From positions 186,001-250,000 of the forward strand of contig NZ_JAHHZQ010000004.1 of the NCBI RefSeq assembly GCF_022606355.1: a DNA stretch of 64,000 bases, given 5' to 3'. This document shows, piece by piece, positions 11,261 to 20,239 of the stretch. The translations under genes and the position numbers were made by a program. Under the pieces are notes generated by a model that saw nothing but the letters and a program-made list of their open reading frames with translations, searched no databases and had not been told where the DNA came from. How positions within the stretch are numbered: position 1 is the stretch's first letter; every line of letters starts with the position of its first letter. The DNA comes from Leifsonia shinshuensis (GTDB lineage: Bacteria; Actinomycetota; Actinomycetes; Actinomycetales; Microbacteriaceae).

Positions 11261-11275
11261 TACGCTGAAACGATC

Positions 11276-12238
11276 ATGACCTCCTACCTCCTCCGCCGCA
11301 CAGCGTTCCTCTTGGTTTCGCTGCTGCTCGCGATGGTGGTGCTCTTCTTCCTGCTGCGGGTGCTCCCCGGCGACCCGGCCAACGCGCTGCTGTCGGCGAG
11401 CGCGACCCCCGAGCAGATCAAAGCGGCGCAGGATCAGGTCGGCAGCAACCTCCCGCTGCCCGAGCAATTCGCGAACTGGTTCGGCTCGCTGCTCACGTTG
11501 AACCTCGGGCAGTCCTTCATCACGTCGCTGCCGGTGGGTCCCGAGATCGCGTCCCGGCTGGCCGTGACCGTCCCGCTGACGCTGCTGTCGTTCGCGCTGG
11601 CGCTGGTGCTCGCCCTGCCGATCGGGTTCGTCGCGGCGTGGAAGGCCGACCGCTGGTACGGTCTCGTGCTCTCCGCGTTCTCGCAGCTCGGCATCGCCGT
11701 GCCCGTCTTCTGGGTGGGCATCCTGCTCGTCGACGCCTTCGCGATCGACCTGAGGTGGTTCCCGTCAGGAGGCTTCCCGCGCGACGACTGGGCCGATCCC
11801 GCCGCCGCGCTGCAATCGCTGGCCCTGCCGGTCATCACCATCGCGATCGTGATGAGCGCGTCGATCGCGCGGTACGTCCGCAGTGCCACCCTCGACGTCA
11901 TCGGCAGCGACTACCTCCGCAACGCGCGTGCACTCGGTTCCGGGTTCGGTCGTGCGATGTGGAGGCACGGCCTGCGCAACGGCGCGGTCCCGATCATCTC
12001 CATCCTCGGCATCGAGCTCGCCACGACCTTCCTCGGCGCCGTGGTGGTCGAGAGCGTCTACACCCTGCCGGGCCTCGGCAGCATGCTGCTCACGGCGATC
12101 CAGCAGCACGACTATCCCGACATCCAAGGCATCCTCTTCGTCTCCACGCTGCTCGTGCTCATCGTCGGATTCCTCGCCGACATCGCCCAGCGCCTCATCG
12201 ACCCGCGACTGCGGCAGAGCATCTCGGGCAACCGATGA
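11276..12238 (+). CDS. ABC transporter permease (DppB/OppB type)
   Basis: The 320-residue protein has an N-terminal membrane anchor (LLRRTAFLLVSLLLAMVVLFF LL region), the conserved LRVLPGDPANALL segment and about six helices. The ABC-permease coupling motif lies in DYLRNARALGSGFGRAMWRHGLRN, which contacts the ATPase. It is the first permease of an oligopeptide/nickel importer. A possible -10 (TACGCT) just upstream suggests a second promoter in addition to read-through from the binding-protein gene. Its TGA overlaps the ATG of the next permease, indicating translational coupling. Confidence 0.92.
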   Translation: MTSYLLRRTAFLLVSLLLAMVVLFFLLRVLPGDPANALLSASATPEQIKAAQDQVGSNLPLPEQFANWFGSLLTLNLGQSFITSLPVGPEIASRLAVTVPLTLLSFALALVLALPIGFVAAWKADRWYGLVLSAFSQLGIAVPVFWVGILLVDAFAIDLRWFPSGGFPRDDWADPAAALQSLALPVITIAIVMSASIARYVRSATLDVIGSDYLRNARALGSGFGRAMWRHGLRNGAVPIISILGIELATTFLGAVVVESVYTLPGLGSMLLTAIQQHDYPDIQGILFVSTLLVLIVGFLADIAQRLIDPRLRQSISGNR

Positions 12239-13113
12239 GCGCGGTCGTGGAGCAGGCCGCGCAGACGGCGCCGGATCCGCGGGAGCGGGCCGGACGCCGC
12301 ACGCGGAGGTCGATCACCCTCGGGGCCGGCCTCACGCTGGTCGGGCTCGTCGTCGTCGTCGCCGCGCTGTCGTTCGTGTGGCTCCCGTACGCCCAGGGCG
12401 ACACCACGGGCGGTCGTCTGCAGGCGCCCGACGGCGCCCACTGGCTGGGCACCGACCGGTTCGGCCGCGACCTGACCACGCAGCTGATGATCGGAGCCCG
12501 GATCGCCCTGGCGGTCGGAGTGGGCGCGGTCGTGATCGGCGCGATCATCGGCATCACCATCGGCATGCTGGCCGCATTCGCCGGCCGCTGGCTCGACGAC
12601 ACGATCTCGGCCGTGCTCGACATCATCATCGCGTTCCCGGTCCTGCTGCTCGCAATGCTCATCGTCGCGGCACAGGGCGCATCGCTCGGCACGGCGATCC
12701 TCGCGATCGGCCTGGCGATGTCGGCCGTCGTCGCCCGGCTCACGCGAGTGCTCGCCAAGCGGGTCCTCGCTCAGCAGTTCGTCACGGCCGCCCGCACCTC
12801 CGGAACCTCGTGGGCCGGAATCGTGGGGCGCCACGTCCTCCCGAACATCTGGCCGACACTGGGCGTGAACCTCGCGCTCCAGTTCGGGGTCGCCGTGCTC
12901 GCCGAGGCGAGCCTGTCGTATCTCGGCCTCGGCGCCCCTCCGCCGAACGCGTCCTGGGGGCGGCTCCTGCAAGAGGCGCAGGGGACCGTCGCCGTCGCGC
13001 CGGTCGGGGCGATCGCCCCCGGTGTCGCGCTGGTCGTCCTGGTCGTGGGCGTGAACCTGGTCGCCGACGGATTGCGCGATGTCGCGGACCCGACCAGGAG
13101 GAGGTCGCGATGA
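12235..13113 (+). CDS. ABC transporter permease (DppC/OppC type)
   Basis: The 292-residue second permease starts with ATG inside the ATGA overlap at 12235. It has a polar basic N-terminus, a first helix at about 25-48, the HWLGTDRFGRDLTTQLMIGARIALAVG signature of OppC proteins, and the coupling loop FVTAARTSGTSWAGIVGRHVLPN. The end has SYLGLGAPPPNASWGRLL, also family-typical. It forms a heterodimer with the preceding permease. It overlaps the following ATPase gene by 4 nt. Confidence 0.92.
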   Translation: MSAVVEQAAQTAPDPRERAGRRTRRSITLGAGLTLVGLVVVVAALSFVWLPYAQGDTTGGRLQAPDGAHWLGTDRFGRDLTTQLMIGARIALAVGVGAVVIGAIIGITIGMLAAFAGRWLDDTISAVLDIIIAFPVLLLAMLIVAAQGASLGTAILAIGLAMSAVVARLTRVLAKRVLAQQFVTAARTSGTSWAGIVGRHVLPNIWPTLGVNLALQFGVAVLAEASLSYLGLGAPPPNASWGRLLQEAQGTVAVAPVGAIAPGVALVVLVVGVNLVADGLRDVADPTRRRSR

Positions 13114-13898
13114 TCCTCGATGTCCAGGGGCTGCGTGTGTCGTCACGCGACGGGTCCGCGCTGGTCGACGGCGTCTCGTTCCGCCTCGACGCCGGAGAGC
13201 GGCTCAGCCTGATCGGCGAGTCCGGGTCCGGCAAGTCGCTCACCTCGTTCGCGATCACCGGGCTCCTGCCCGACGGGCTCAGCGCGAGCGGCAGCGTGGA
13301 GCTGGCCGGTGTCCAGGTCATCGGAGCGAAAGAGCGTGCGCTGGTCCCACTGCGCGGTCGAACGGCCTCCACGGTCTTCCAGGAGCCGTTGACGGCCCTC
13401 GACCCGCTCATGCGGCTCGGCGCCCAGGTCGCGGAGCCCCTGCGTCGGCACCTCGGCCTGCATGGCTCCGCCCTCCGCGACGCCGTCCACGCCGCCCTCG
13501 AGGAGGTGCGGCTGCCCGATCCCGAGCGGATCGCGCGCGCGTACCCGCACGAGATCTCGGGCGGGCAGCGGCAGAGAGTCGCCATCGCGGCGGCCCTCGC
13601 GTGCCGCCCCCGGCTGCTCATCGCGGACGAGCCGACCACCGCGCTCGACGTGACGGTGCAGGCCGACATCCTCGCCCTCCTCGACTCGCTCGTGGCCGAG
13701 CGCGGCATGGCCCTGCTCTTCGTCAGCCATGACCTCGCCGTGGTCTCGAGGCTCACCGAGCGCGCTCTCGTGCTGCGCGGCGGCCAGGTCGTGGAGGAGA
13801 ACACGATCGAGCGCATCCTGACCGCGCCCACCGATCCCTACACCGCCGAGCTCGTCCGCAGCGCGCGCGAGCTGGACGCCGCACTGGAGGTGCCGTGA
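13110..13898 (+). CDS. ABC transporter ATP-binding protein (DppD/OppD type)
   Basis: The 262-residue ATPase has Walker A (GESGSGKS), a Q-loop (VFQEPLTALDPLM), the signature EISGGQRQRVAIAAAL, Walker B (LLIADEPTTALDV) and the switch histidine (FVSHDL). The C-terminal extension is shorter than that of full OppD proteins. It starts at ATG 13110 in an ATGA overlap and ends in an overlap with the next ATPase gene. With that gene it forms the two-ATPase engine typical of peptide/nickel importers. Confidence 0.93.
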   Translation: MILDVQGLRVSSRDGSALVDGVSFRLDAGERLSLIGESGSGKSLTSFAITGLLPDGLSASGSVELAGVQVIGAKERALVPLRGRTASTVFQEPLTALDPLMRLGAQVAEPLRRHLGLHGSALRDAVHAALEEVRLPDPERIARAYPHEISGGQRQRVAIAAALACRPRLLIADEPTTALDVTVQADILALLDSLVAERGMALLFVSHDLAVVSRLTERALVLRGGQVVEENTIERILTAPTDPYTAELVRSARELDAALEVP

Positions 13899-14659
13899 CC
13901 GCCGTCCTCGAACTCCGCGACGCCGGCTACCGCTACCGGCGCGCCGCTTCCCCCGCTCTCGACGGCGTCTCGTTCGCCGTCGAGACGGGTCGCAGCGTCG
14001 GACTGGTGGGGGAGTCCGGAGCGGGCAAGACCACGGTGCTCTCGCTGCTCCTCGGCCTGGCCTCGCCGACCTCCGGCGCCGTCCTCTTCGACGGTGCGCC
14101 GCTCGACCGTCGCGACCGCACGGTGATGCGCGAGTTCCGGCGCGGCGTGCAGACGGTCTTCCAGGATCCGTATTCGTCGCTCGACCCCCGGCAGAGCGTC
14201 GGAAGGATCGTCGGCGAACCGCTCGCATCGCTCCGGATCGCCTCCGGGGCCGACGCGCGCGGACGGGTGGCGGACGCCCTGCGCGCCGTATCGCTCCCCG
14301 CCGATGCCGCAGGCCGGTATCCGCACGAGTTCTCCGGAGGCCAGCGCCAGCGCATCGCCATCGCTCGCGCGATCGTCTCGCGCCCGCGGGTGCTCCTGGC
14401 CGACGAGCCGGTGAGCGCGCTCGACGTCACCACGCGCATCCAGATCATCGAGCTGCTGGGCCGGCTGGCCGAGGCCGAAGGGATGACCATCGTGATGGTC
14501 TCGCATGACCTCAGCGTCGTGGCCTCGCTGTGCGAGCAGACGGTGGTGCTCCAAGGCGGCAGAGTGGTCGAGCAGGGGCGCACGGCCGACGTCCTGGGGT
14601 CTCCGAGCGACCCGTACACGCGGCGCCTGCTCGCGTCCGTTCCGCGTCTGCCGGTGTAG
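13895..14659 (+). CDS. ABC transporter ATP-binding protein (DppF/OppF type)
   Basis: The 254-residue ATPase has GESGAGKT (Walker A), VFQDPYSSLDPRQ (Q-loop), EFSGGQRQRIAIARAIV (signature), VLLADEPVSALDV (Walker B) and MVSHDLSVV (switch histidine). GTG at 13895 lies in a GTGA overlap with the preceding gene and is the only sensible start. It is the last gene of the operon 9690-14659. No strong terminator is visible downstream, only a short GGAGGT-TC-ACCTCC fold around 14775. Confidence 0.92.
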   Translation: MTAVLELRDAGYRYRRAASPALDGVSFAVETGRSVGLVGESGAGKTTVLSLLLGLASPTSGAVLFDGAPLDRRDRTVMREFRRGVQTVFQDPYSSLDPRQSVGRIVGEPLASLRIASGADARGRVADALRAVSLPADAAGRYPHEFSGGQRQRIAIARAIVSRPRVLLADEPVSALDVTTRIQIIELLGRLAEAEGMTIVMVSHDLSVVASLCEQTVVLQGGRVVEQGRTADVLGSPSDPYTRRLLASVPRLPV

Positions 14660-14784
14660 CGGCCGGCGCGGAGGCTGCGGGCGGTGACGCCGGCGCGGTT
14701 ACGGCCGCCGGCGACGGGGCGTGGTGACGGCGGCATGGTGCTGGCTGCGCGGTGACAGCGCCGCGGGGTGACCCCGGCGGAGGT

Positions 14785-15507
14785 TCACCTCCCGTCGGCG
14801 ACCCCTCGCAGCAGCAGGTCCAGCGTGAAGTCGAAGCGCTCGTGGCCGCGGCCCGATGTCAGAGAGTCGGCGTGCGCCACGGTGTTCGGGAACAGGGCCG
14901 GCGGCAGCATCCGCAGCCGCTCGGCGAGTTCGCCGGCGTCGCGGGCCGGCTCGCCGTCGCGTTCCTCCGCCTGCGCGCGGAGCGAATGCTCCAGGCTGTA
15001 GGCGCTCACGTACAGGAATGCCGCGTCGATCGTCCACGCGGCCCGGTTCGGGTCGACCCCCGCCACCAGCAGGATCGAGAGCAGCCCCTCGCTGATCCGC
15101 ATCGTCTCCAGACTGTGCGGAGCGGCGGTGAAGGCCGCGGCGGAGATTCCCGGATAGCGGAGGTACTCGTCGCGGAGCCGTCGGCACACCCCGAAGAACT
15201 GCTCACGCCAGTCGGCCGCCGACGGCTCGGGGAGGGGGACGGCCGCGCAGAGCCGGCCGATCAGCAGGTCGTCGAGCTGCGCCTTGTTGCGCACGTGCGC
15301 GTACAACGATGCCGGGCCCGTTTCGAGGGTGACCGCGATGCGCCGCATCGTGAGGGCATCGAAGCCCTCGGACTCGATGATGTCGAACGCGACGTCGACG
15401 ATGCGTTCGGTGCTCAGCGGCTCCTTGCGGGTGCGGCCGGGAGCGGCCTTCTCGAGGGCCGCGACCCGCTCTGCCCACCGCTCCTGCGCGCTCGTCCGGT
15501 CGGTCAT
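14785..15507 (-). CDS. TetR family transcriptional repressor
   Basis: The 240-residue protein has an N-terminal helix-turn-helix (IVDVAFDIIESEGFDALTMRRIAVTL with GPASLYAHVRNKAQL, about residues 33-82) and a larger C-terminal ligand domain like that of tetracycline-repressor-type members. It is divergent from an MFS exporter gene. The gap contains four GAAC-N3-GTTC palindromes, so it almost certainly represses the exporter, and perhaps itself, and is released by an exported compound (inference). The inducer is unknown. A basic, Arg-rich extension of about 25 residues precedes the helix-turn-helix. Confidence 0.9.
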   Translation of the reverse strand: MTDRTSAQERWAERVAALEKAAPGRTRKEPLSTERIVDVAFDIIESEGFDALTMRRIAVTLETGPASLYAHVRNKAQLDDLLIGRLCAAVPLPEPSAADWREQFFGVCRRLRDEYLRYPGISAAAFTAAPHSLETMRISEGLLSILLVAGVDPNRAAWTIDAAFLYVSAYSLEHSLRAQAEERDGEPARDAGELAERLRMLPPALFPNTVAHADSLTSGRGHERFDFTLDLLLRGVADGR

Positions 15508-15524
15508 CCCGTCATCCTAGCAGT

Positions 15525-15553
15525 TTGACACGAACGATGTTCGGTAGTAGAAC
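15525..15553 (+). promoter_or_regulatory. Promoter of the MFS exporter gene
   Basis: Consensus -35 TTGACA (15525-15530) and -10 TAGAAC (15548-15553) are separated by 17 nt. The first operator fills the spacer and the second overlaps the -10, so repressor binding should block RNA polymerase. Confidence 0.7.
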
Positions 15554-15598
15554 AATGTTCGATGATGGAACAGTGTTCGATGACACGAGCACTGTTCG
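15531..15598. promoter_or_regulatory. Array of four TetR operator palindromes
   Basis: Palindromes of the form GAAC-NNT-GTTC start at 15532 (GAACGATGTTC), 15550 (GAACAATGTTC), 15568 (GAACAGTGTTC) and 15587 (GAGCACTGTTC, one mismatch). The spacing is 18, 18 and 19 nt. They cover the promoter and the early transcribed region of the MFS gene. Confidence 0.8.
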
Positions 15599-15616
15599 CT
15601 TCGAGAAGGAGAACCC

Positions 15617-17074
15617 ATGACATCCGAGCCCCGGCTGGCCGAATCGCCTGCCGTCACCCGCCGCTCGCCGCGGACGCTGCGCGACGCCTGGGTCGCACTG
15701 GCCGGGCTGTCCGCTGTGTTCCTCTTCGAGATGCTCGACAACTCGATCCTCAACGTCGCGCTGCCGAGCATCGGCCGCAGCCTGAACGCCTCGACCGTCG
15801 CCCTGCAGTGGGTGACCGGGGTCTACGCCGTCGTCTTCGGCGGCCTGATGCTCGCCTTCGGTGCGGTGGCCGATCGCTTCGGCCGTCGCCGCGTCATGCT
15901 GATCGGCCTGTCGCTGCTCGCCCTTGCGAGCCTCGCCACGTTCTGGGTCACCGACGCCGGCGAGCTGATCGCGGTGCGCGCGGCGATGGGCGTGGCGGCC
16001 GCCATGACCACACCGGGCTCCGCCGCACTGGCGTTCCGGCTCTTCGACACCGAGAGCCTGCGTGTGCGGGCGATCACCCTCATCTCGACCGTCGGACTCG
16101 TCGGGCTGGCGATCGGCCCGACGCTCGGCGGCCTCGTCCTCGCGGTCGCGCCGTGGCAGGTGCTGCTGCTCGTGAACGTGCCCGTCGCGGTGTTCGCGGC
16201 CATCGGGATCCGCTTCGGGATCGCGAAGGACGACCCGGGAGATCTCCATCGCGCCCCGGCGGACATCGTCGGCGGTCTGCTCGGAACCGCGACCATCGTG
16301 CTCGCCCTCGTCGCGCCGACCCTGTTCGTGAACGCGGGCGCGCGCTCCTGGACGCCCTGGGCCGTGACGGCGGGTGCCGTCGTCTGCGCCGTGCTGTTCG
16401 TGTTGCGCGAGCGCTCGGCCCGACACCCGCTCCTCGATCTCGCCCTCGTCGCGAGACCGCTCGTGTCGAGCGGCCTGGCCTACAAGGCGGCGACCGGCCT
16501 GGCGATGGCGGGCATGGGGTACCTCGTGACCCTGCAGCTCCAGCTCGACTGGGGCTGGCCTCCCGCGCTCGCCGCGCTCGGCATGCTGCCGCAGGTCGCC
16601 GTTCTGATCGGGCTGGGCCCGTTCGTCGATCCGTTCGTGAGGCGCGTCGGGATCGTGCGGGCGGCGTGGCTCAGCTCTGCGGCCGTCGTAGCCGGGCTCG
16701 CCGTCTACACGGCCCTCAGCGGCTTCGGCTACGCCTGGGTCGCGCTCGCTCTCGCCCTGGTCGCCGCGGGACTCCGGGTGAACGGCGTCGTCGCGGCCGT
16801 CAACGTCATCGGCGGCCTGCCCGCCGACCGCACCACGATCGGCGCCGCCCTCACCGACACGTCGTCGGAGGTCGCCTCGGCTCTGGGGATCGCGGTCGCC
16901 GGAACCGTGCTCGCCACTCTGTTCGCGGGCGACATCACGAGCGCCCACTGGACGATCGACCAGACGGACCAGTTCCGCGCCGCCGTCACGCTCGCCGGCA
17001 CCCTGCTCACGACCGCGTCGGCCCTCCTCGTCGCCTTCGGCATCGCGCGAGCCCGCCGCTCGGCCTCCCGCTGA
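15617..17074 (+). CDS. MFS drug exporter (DHA2-like)
   Basis: The 485-residue transporter has about 14 hydrophobic helices. LDNSILNVALPSIGRSLNAS resembles motif D1 of EmrB/QacA transporters. Motif A is AFGAVADRFGRRRVML. It is expected to pump hydrophobic compounds out by proton antiport. The ATG at 15617 follows AAGGAGAA. The divergent TetR gene and its four-operator array control it. Downstream, a long hairpin separates it from the convergent bcp gene. Confidence 0.9.
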   Translation: MTSEPRLAESPAVTRRSPRTLRDAWVALAGLSAVFLFEMLDNSILNVALPSIGRSLNASTVALQWVTGVYAVVFGGLMLAFGAVADRFGRRRVMLIGLSLLALASLATFWVTDAGELIAVRAAMGVAAAMTTPGSAALAFRLFDTESLRVRAITLISTVGLVGLAIGPTLGGLVLAVAPWQVLLLVNVPVAVFAAIGIRFGIAKDDPGDLHRAPADIVGGLLGTATIVLALVAPTLFVNAGARSWTPWAVTAGAVVCAVLFVLRERSARHPLLDLALVARPLVSSGLAYKAATGLAMAGMGYLVTLQLQLDWGWPPALAALGMLPQVAVLIGLGPFVDPFVRRVGIVRAAWLSSAAVVAGLAVYTALSGFGYAWVALALALVAAGLRVNGVVAAVNVIGGLPADRTTIGAALTDTSSEVASALGIAVAGTVLATLFAGDITSAHWTIDQTDQFRAAVTLAGTLLTTASALLVAFGIARARRSASR

Positions 17075-17132
17075 CGAGACGTGAGTGATCTCAGGAGTCC
17101 GTCGGCGGATTGCTGCGATCACTCACGTCTCG
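17075..17132. terminator. Bidirectional hairpin between MFS and bcp
   Basis: CGAGACGTGAGTGATC (17075-17090) pairs perfectly over 16 bp with 17117-17132, around a 26-nt loop. It begins at the stop codon of the MFS gene, and bcp converges from the other side. Confidence 0.65.
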
Positions 17133-17148
17133 GCGCCGAGGGCGCGTG

Positions 17149-17622
17149 TCAGTCCAGGCCGAGCTTCTTGCGGAGGGAGGCGACGTGGCCGGTCGCCTTG
17201 ACGTTGTAGAGGGGCAGGCGAACCGTGCCGTCCGGGTTCAGCACGAAGGTGGACCGGATGACGCCGGTGACCGTCTTGCCGTAGAGCTTCTTCTCGCCGT
17301 ACGCGCCGTAGGCGTTGTGGACGGCGAGATCCTCGTCCGACAGCAGCGGGAAGTTGAGGCGCTCCTGCTCCTGGAACTGCTTGTTCTTCGCCGGCGCGTC
17401 CTTGGAGATGCCGATGACCTTGTAGCCGCTGGAGGCGAGAGAGTTGAGGTTGTCGCGGAAGTCGCACGCTTCTGTGGTGCAGCCGGGCGTCATCGCCGCC
17501 GGGTAGAAGTACACGATCACGTTGTCGCCGGCGAAATCGGCGAGCGAGACGGGGGAGCCGTCCTGGTCGGCGAGCGTGAATGCGGGAGCGGGCTGTCCAG
17601 CCTCGAGTCGAACCTCAGTCAT
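17149..17622 (-). CDS. bcp: Thioredoxin-dependent peroxiredoxin (BCP/PrxQ type)
   Basis: The 157-residue protein reduces hydrogen peroxide and organic peroxides in the cytosol. The active-site segment is YFYPAAMTPGCTTEACDF: Cys48 is peroxidatic and Cys53, five residues later, is the resolving cysteine of the PrxQ helix-type arrangement. ATG 17622 is preceded by GGAGG; longer frames upstream overlap rsgA and are not similar to the family. It lies downstream of aroA-rsgA on the same strand with a 41-nt gap. Proximity to sigR/rsrA fits an oxidative-stress role, but no SigR-type promoter was identified by eye. Confidence 0.93.
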   Translation of the reverse strand: MTEVRLEAGQPAPAFTLADQDGSPVSLADFAGDNVIVYFYPAAMTPGCTTEACDFRDNLNSLASSGYKVIGISKDAPAKNKQFQEQERLNFPLLSDEDLAVHNAYGAYGEKKLYGKTVTGVIRSTFVLNPDGTVRLPLYNVKATGHVASLRKKLGLD

Positions 17623-17663
17623 GCCTCCATTCTGCCTCCACGAGCGGTGCGCCGGAGCACAGC

Positions 17664-18710
17664 TCAGGAGGCGAAGGTGGCGAGGAGGCGCTGCAGAGAG
17701 TCGAGGCGGGCGCGGCCGGCCTCGCCGAGCCTGCCCTCGTCGACGGCCTCGATGATCGCGCAGTCCGGGGCGTCCGGGAGGTGTGTGCAGCCGCGCGGGC
17801 AGTCCTCGGCGATCGCCGCGAGGTCGGTGAACGACTTGAGGATGCTGGCGGTGTCGACGTGGCCCAGCCCGAATGAGCGCACACCGGGGGTGTCGATCAC
17901 CCACCCGTGCTCCGCACCGCTCTGTACCCGCAGCGAGACGGTGGAGGACGACGTGTGCCTGCCGCGGCCGGTCACCTCGTTGACGTGTCCGGTAGCGCGT
18001 CGGGCGCCCGGCACGATCGCATTGACCAGGGTCGACTTGCCTACGCCGGAGTGCCCGACCACGACCGTGTCGTGACCGATCAGCGCCGCTGTGATCTCCT
18101 CCACGGGGATGTGATCCTCGCGGCTGGTGAACACCGGGAGGTCGAGGCCCGCGAAGTTGTCGAGGAACGGCGCGGGATCGGCCAGGTCGATCTTGGTGAC
18201 GCAGAGCATCGGCTCGATGCCCGCGTCGTAAGCGGCGACCAGGTAGCGGTCGACGAGGCGCGTGCGCGGCTCGGGGTTCGCCGCGGCGACCACGATGAGC
18301 ATCTGGTCGGCGTTGGCGACGATCACCCGCTCCACCTCGTCGGTGTCGTCCGCGCTTCGCCGCAGCAGGGTCGTCCGCGGCTCGATGCGCACGATGCGGG
18401 CGAGGGTGCCCTCGTCGCCCGTCGTGTCGCCGACCACCGCGACCCGGTCGCCGGTCACGATCGGCGAGCGACGCAGCTCGCTGGCCCGAGCGGCGATCAC
18501 CTGGCGTTCGTCGGCGGTGTCCTCCTCGAGCAGCACCGTGTATCGTCCGCGGTCCACCCCGAGCACGCGCGCGATCTCGGCACCCGCGTGCTCCGGCCGC
18601 TGCTTCGACCGGGGGCGGTTGCCCTTGGGGTTAGGCCGGCTGCGGATGGTCGACTCGTCGTAGAGGTCGTACTCGTCGTCCTCGTCGTCGTCATCCGACC
18701 ACCACGACAT
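17664..18710 (-). CDS. rsgA: Ribosome small-subunit-dependent GTPase A
   Basis: The 348-residue circularly permuted GTPase assists late 30S maturation. After an acidic N-terminus there is an OB-fold (GRYTVLLEED to GDRVAVVGD). The G motifs appear in permuted order: TKIDLAD (G4), GHSGVGKSTLVNAIV (G1), GRGRHTSSST (G2) and DTPGVRSFGL (G3). The C-terminal zinc site is C-x(4)-C-x-H-x(6)-C (DCPRGCTHLPDAPDC). The start ATG directly abuts the aroA stop codon, so the genes are co-transcribed as aroA-rsgA. The highly acidic first 20 residues (SDDDDEDDEYD) are unusual but follow the only good ATG. Confidence 0.94.
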   Translation of the reverse strand: MSWWSDDDDEDDEYDLYDESTIRSRPNPKGNRPRSKQRPEHAGAEIARVLGVDRGRYTVLLEEDTADERQVIAARASELRRSPIVTGDRVAVVGDTTGDEGTLARIVRIEPRTTLLRRSADDTDEVERVIVANADQMLIVVAAANPEPRTRLVDRYLVAAYDAGIEPMLCVTKIDLADPAPFLDNFAGLDLPVFTSREDHIPVEEITAALIGHDTVVVGHSGVGKSTLVNAIVPGARRATGHVNEVTGRGRHTSSSTVSLRVQSGAEHGWVIDTPGVRSFGLGHVDTASILKSFTDLAAIAEDCPRGCTHLPDAPDCAIIEAVDEGRLGEAGRARLDSLQRLLATFAS

Positions 18711-20075
18711 CTATGCCGCCGTGCCCTCGGTGAGCATGCGGGTCCACAGCTGCGGGAACTGCGGAAGCGTCTTGGCGGTGGTCGCGATGTTCTCGATCTC
18801 GACACCGGGCACCACGAGGCCGACGATCGCACCGGCGGTCGCCATCCTGTGGTCCTCGTAGCTGCGCCAGACGCCGCCGTGCAGCGGTCGGGGCTCGATG
18901 CGGAGGCCGTCCTCCAGCTCGGTCACGGACCCGCCGAGGCCATTGAGTTCGGCGGCGAGTGCGGCGAGCCGGTCGGTCTCGTGGTGGCGGATGTGCCCGA
19001 TTCCGGTGATCTCGCTCGGCCCGTCGGCCAGCGCCGCGATCGCCACGATCGCCGGGGCGAGCTCGCCGCCGGTGGTGAGGTCGAGCTGCACGCCCTGGAT
19101 CCGCTCTGGACCGGTGACGGTCAGCCGGTCGCCCTCGCGCGTCACCGTCGCGCCGAACAGCGGCAGCAGGTCGGCCAGGTCGGCGCCCACCTGAGTCGTG
19201 GCGGCGGGCCAACCGGTGATCGTGACGGTGCCTCCCGTGACGACGGCCGCCGCCAGGAAGGGCGCAGCGTTCGAGAGGTCGGGCTCGATGTCGACGTCGC
19301 GCGCCCCGATCGACCCCGGGTTCACGATCCAGCGGCCGATCGCGGGCGATTCGACCGTCACCCCGCGCTCGGCCAGCGCCGCGATGGTCATCTCGATGTG
19401 GGGGAGGCTCGGCAGGCGCTCGCCGGAGTGGGTCAGGTCGAGGCCCTCCTCGAACCGGCTCGCCGACAGCAGCAGGGCGCTGACGAACTGGCTGGAGCTG
19501 GAGGCGTCGATCTCGATCGCTCCGCCGGCGACGCTGCCGGTGCCGTGCACGGTGAACGGGAGGGCGCCGCGGCCGTCGTCGTTCACGTCGACGCCCAGCG
19601 CGCGCAGCGCGGCGATGATGGTGCCCATCGGCCGTCCGCGCGCGGAGTCGTCGGCGTCGAACATCGTCGGGCCGAGCGCGAGCCCCGCCACCGGCGGGAC
19701 GAAGCGCATCACCGTTCCGGCCTGGCCGCACTCGATCGTCGTGCTGCCGAGCAGCTCGTCCGCCGGCGTGATCAGCAGGTCGGCGCCGAACTCGCTCGCG
19801 CCGGGCTTCTCGACGATCGAGACGCCGAGTGCGCGCAGCGCCTCCACCATGTTGGTGGTGTCGCGCGAGTGCAGGGGGGCGCGCAGCAGTGACGGGCCGT
19901 CGGCGAGGGCTGAGAGCACGAGCTCGCGGGCGGTCAGCGACTTGGATCCGGGCAGCGAGACGGAGGCCGTGAACGGGCCGGCTGCGACCAGGGCGGGCCA
20001 CAGCGTGTTCGGCTCGTCGGCGCGGTTGTCGCCGTACGGATCGAAGTCGGGGGCGGAATATTTCGAGATGAGCAT
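18711..20075 (-). CDS. aroA: 3-phosphoshikimate 1-carboxyvinyltransferase (EPSP synthase)
   Basis: This enzyme of the shikimate pathway joins shikimate-3-phosphate and phosphoenolpyruvate. Motifs include [19 protein letters not shown] (substrate-binding Lys-Ser), [14 protein letters not shown], where class I enzymes usually have GNAGTAMRPL, and [15 protein letters not shown]. The length is 454 residues from ATG 20075. The TTG at 20084 (9 nt earlier, in frame) is possible but falls inside the proposed -10 TACCCT (20084-20089), so ATG is preferred. aroA next to rsgA is conserved in actinobacteria. The pathway location is cytosolic. Confidence 0.93.
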   Translation of the reverse strand: MLISKYSAPDFDPYGDNRADEPNTLWPALVAAGPFTASVSLPGSKSLTARELVLSALADGPSLLRAPLHSRDTTNMVEALRALGVSIVEKPGASEFGADLLITPADELLGSTTIECGQAGTVMRFVPPVAGLALGPTMFDADDSARGRPMGTIIAALRALGVDVNDDGRGALPFTVHGTGSVAGGAIEIDASSSSQFVSALLLSASRFEEGLDLTHSGERLPSLPHIEMTIAALAERGVTVESPAIGRWIVNPGSIGARDVDIEPDLSNAAPFLAAAVVTGGTVTITGWPAATTQVGADLADLLPLFGATVTREGDRLTVTGPERIQGVQLDLTTGGELAPAIVAIAALADGPSEITGIGHIRHHETDRLAALAAELNGLGGSVTELEDGLRIEPRPLHGGVWRSYEDHRMATAGAIVGLVVPGVEIENIATTAKTLPQFPQLWTRMLTEGTAA

Positions 20076-20157
20076 TGTTGTCAAGGGTATCCGTGATCGA
20101 GCCCGAAGGAAGGATCAGCACGTGCCAGCAGCGACCTCTGTCCTCGACGCACCGCGC

Positions 20158-20171
20158 ACCCGTGCACGGGT
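20158..20171. promoter_or_regulatory. Perfect 14-bp palindrome between aroA and sigR
   Basis: ACCCGTGCACGGGT is a gapless perfect palindrome in the divergent gap, about 63 nt upstream of the proposed sigR -10. It looks like an operator; the binding factor is unknown. Confidence 0.4.
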
Positions 20172-20233
20172 ATCGTCGACGGTGTTGCCGGCCACCCGGT
20201 CCCACCCCCGGGTCGCGCAGCGGCGGTCGCAAC

Positions 20234-20239
20234 TAGACT
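20234..20239 (+). promoter_or_regulatory. -10 element of sigR (leaderless or nearly so)
   Basis: TAGACT ends 8 nt before the ATG at 20248, and no Shine-Dalgarno sequence lies between. No SigR-type GGAAT/GTT autoregulatory promoter was found by eye in the gap. Confidence 0.45.

Noticed and set aside
14660-14784. Terminator after the ABC operon
   Set aside because: Only a 6-bp GGAGGT/ACCTCC fold next to the tetR end; too weak to call.
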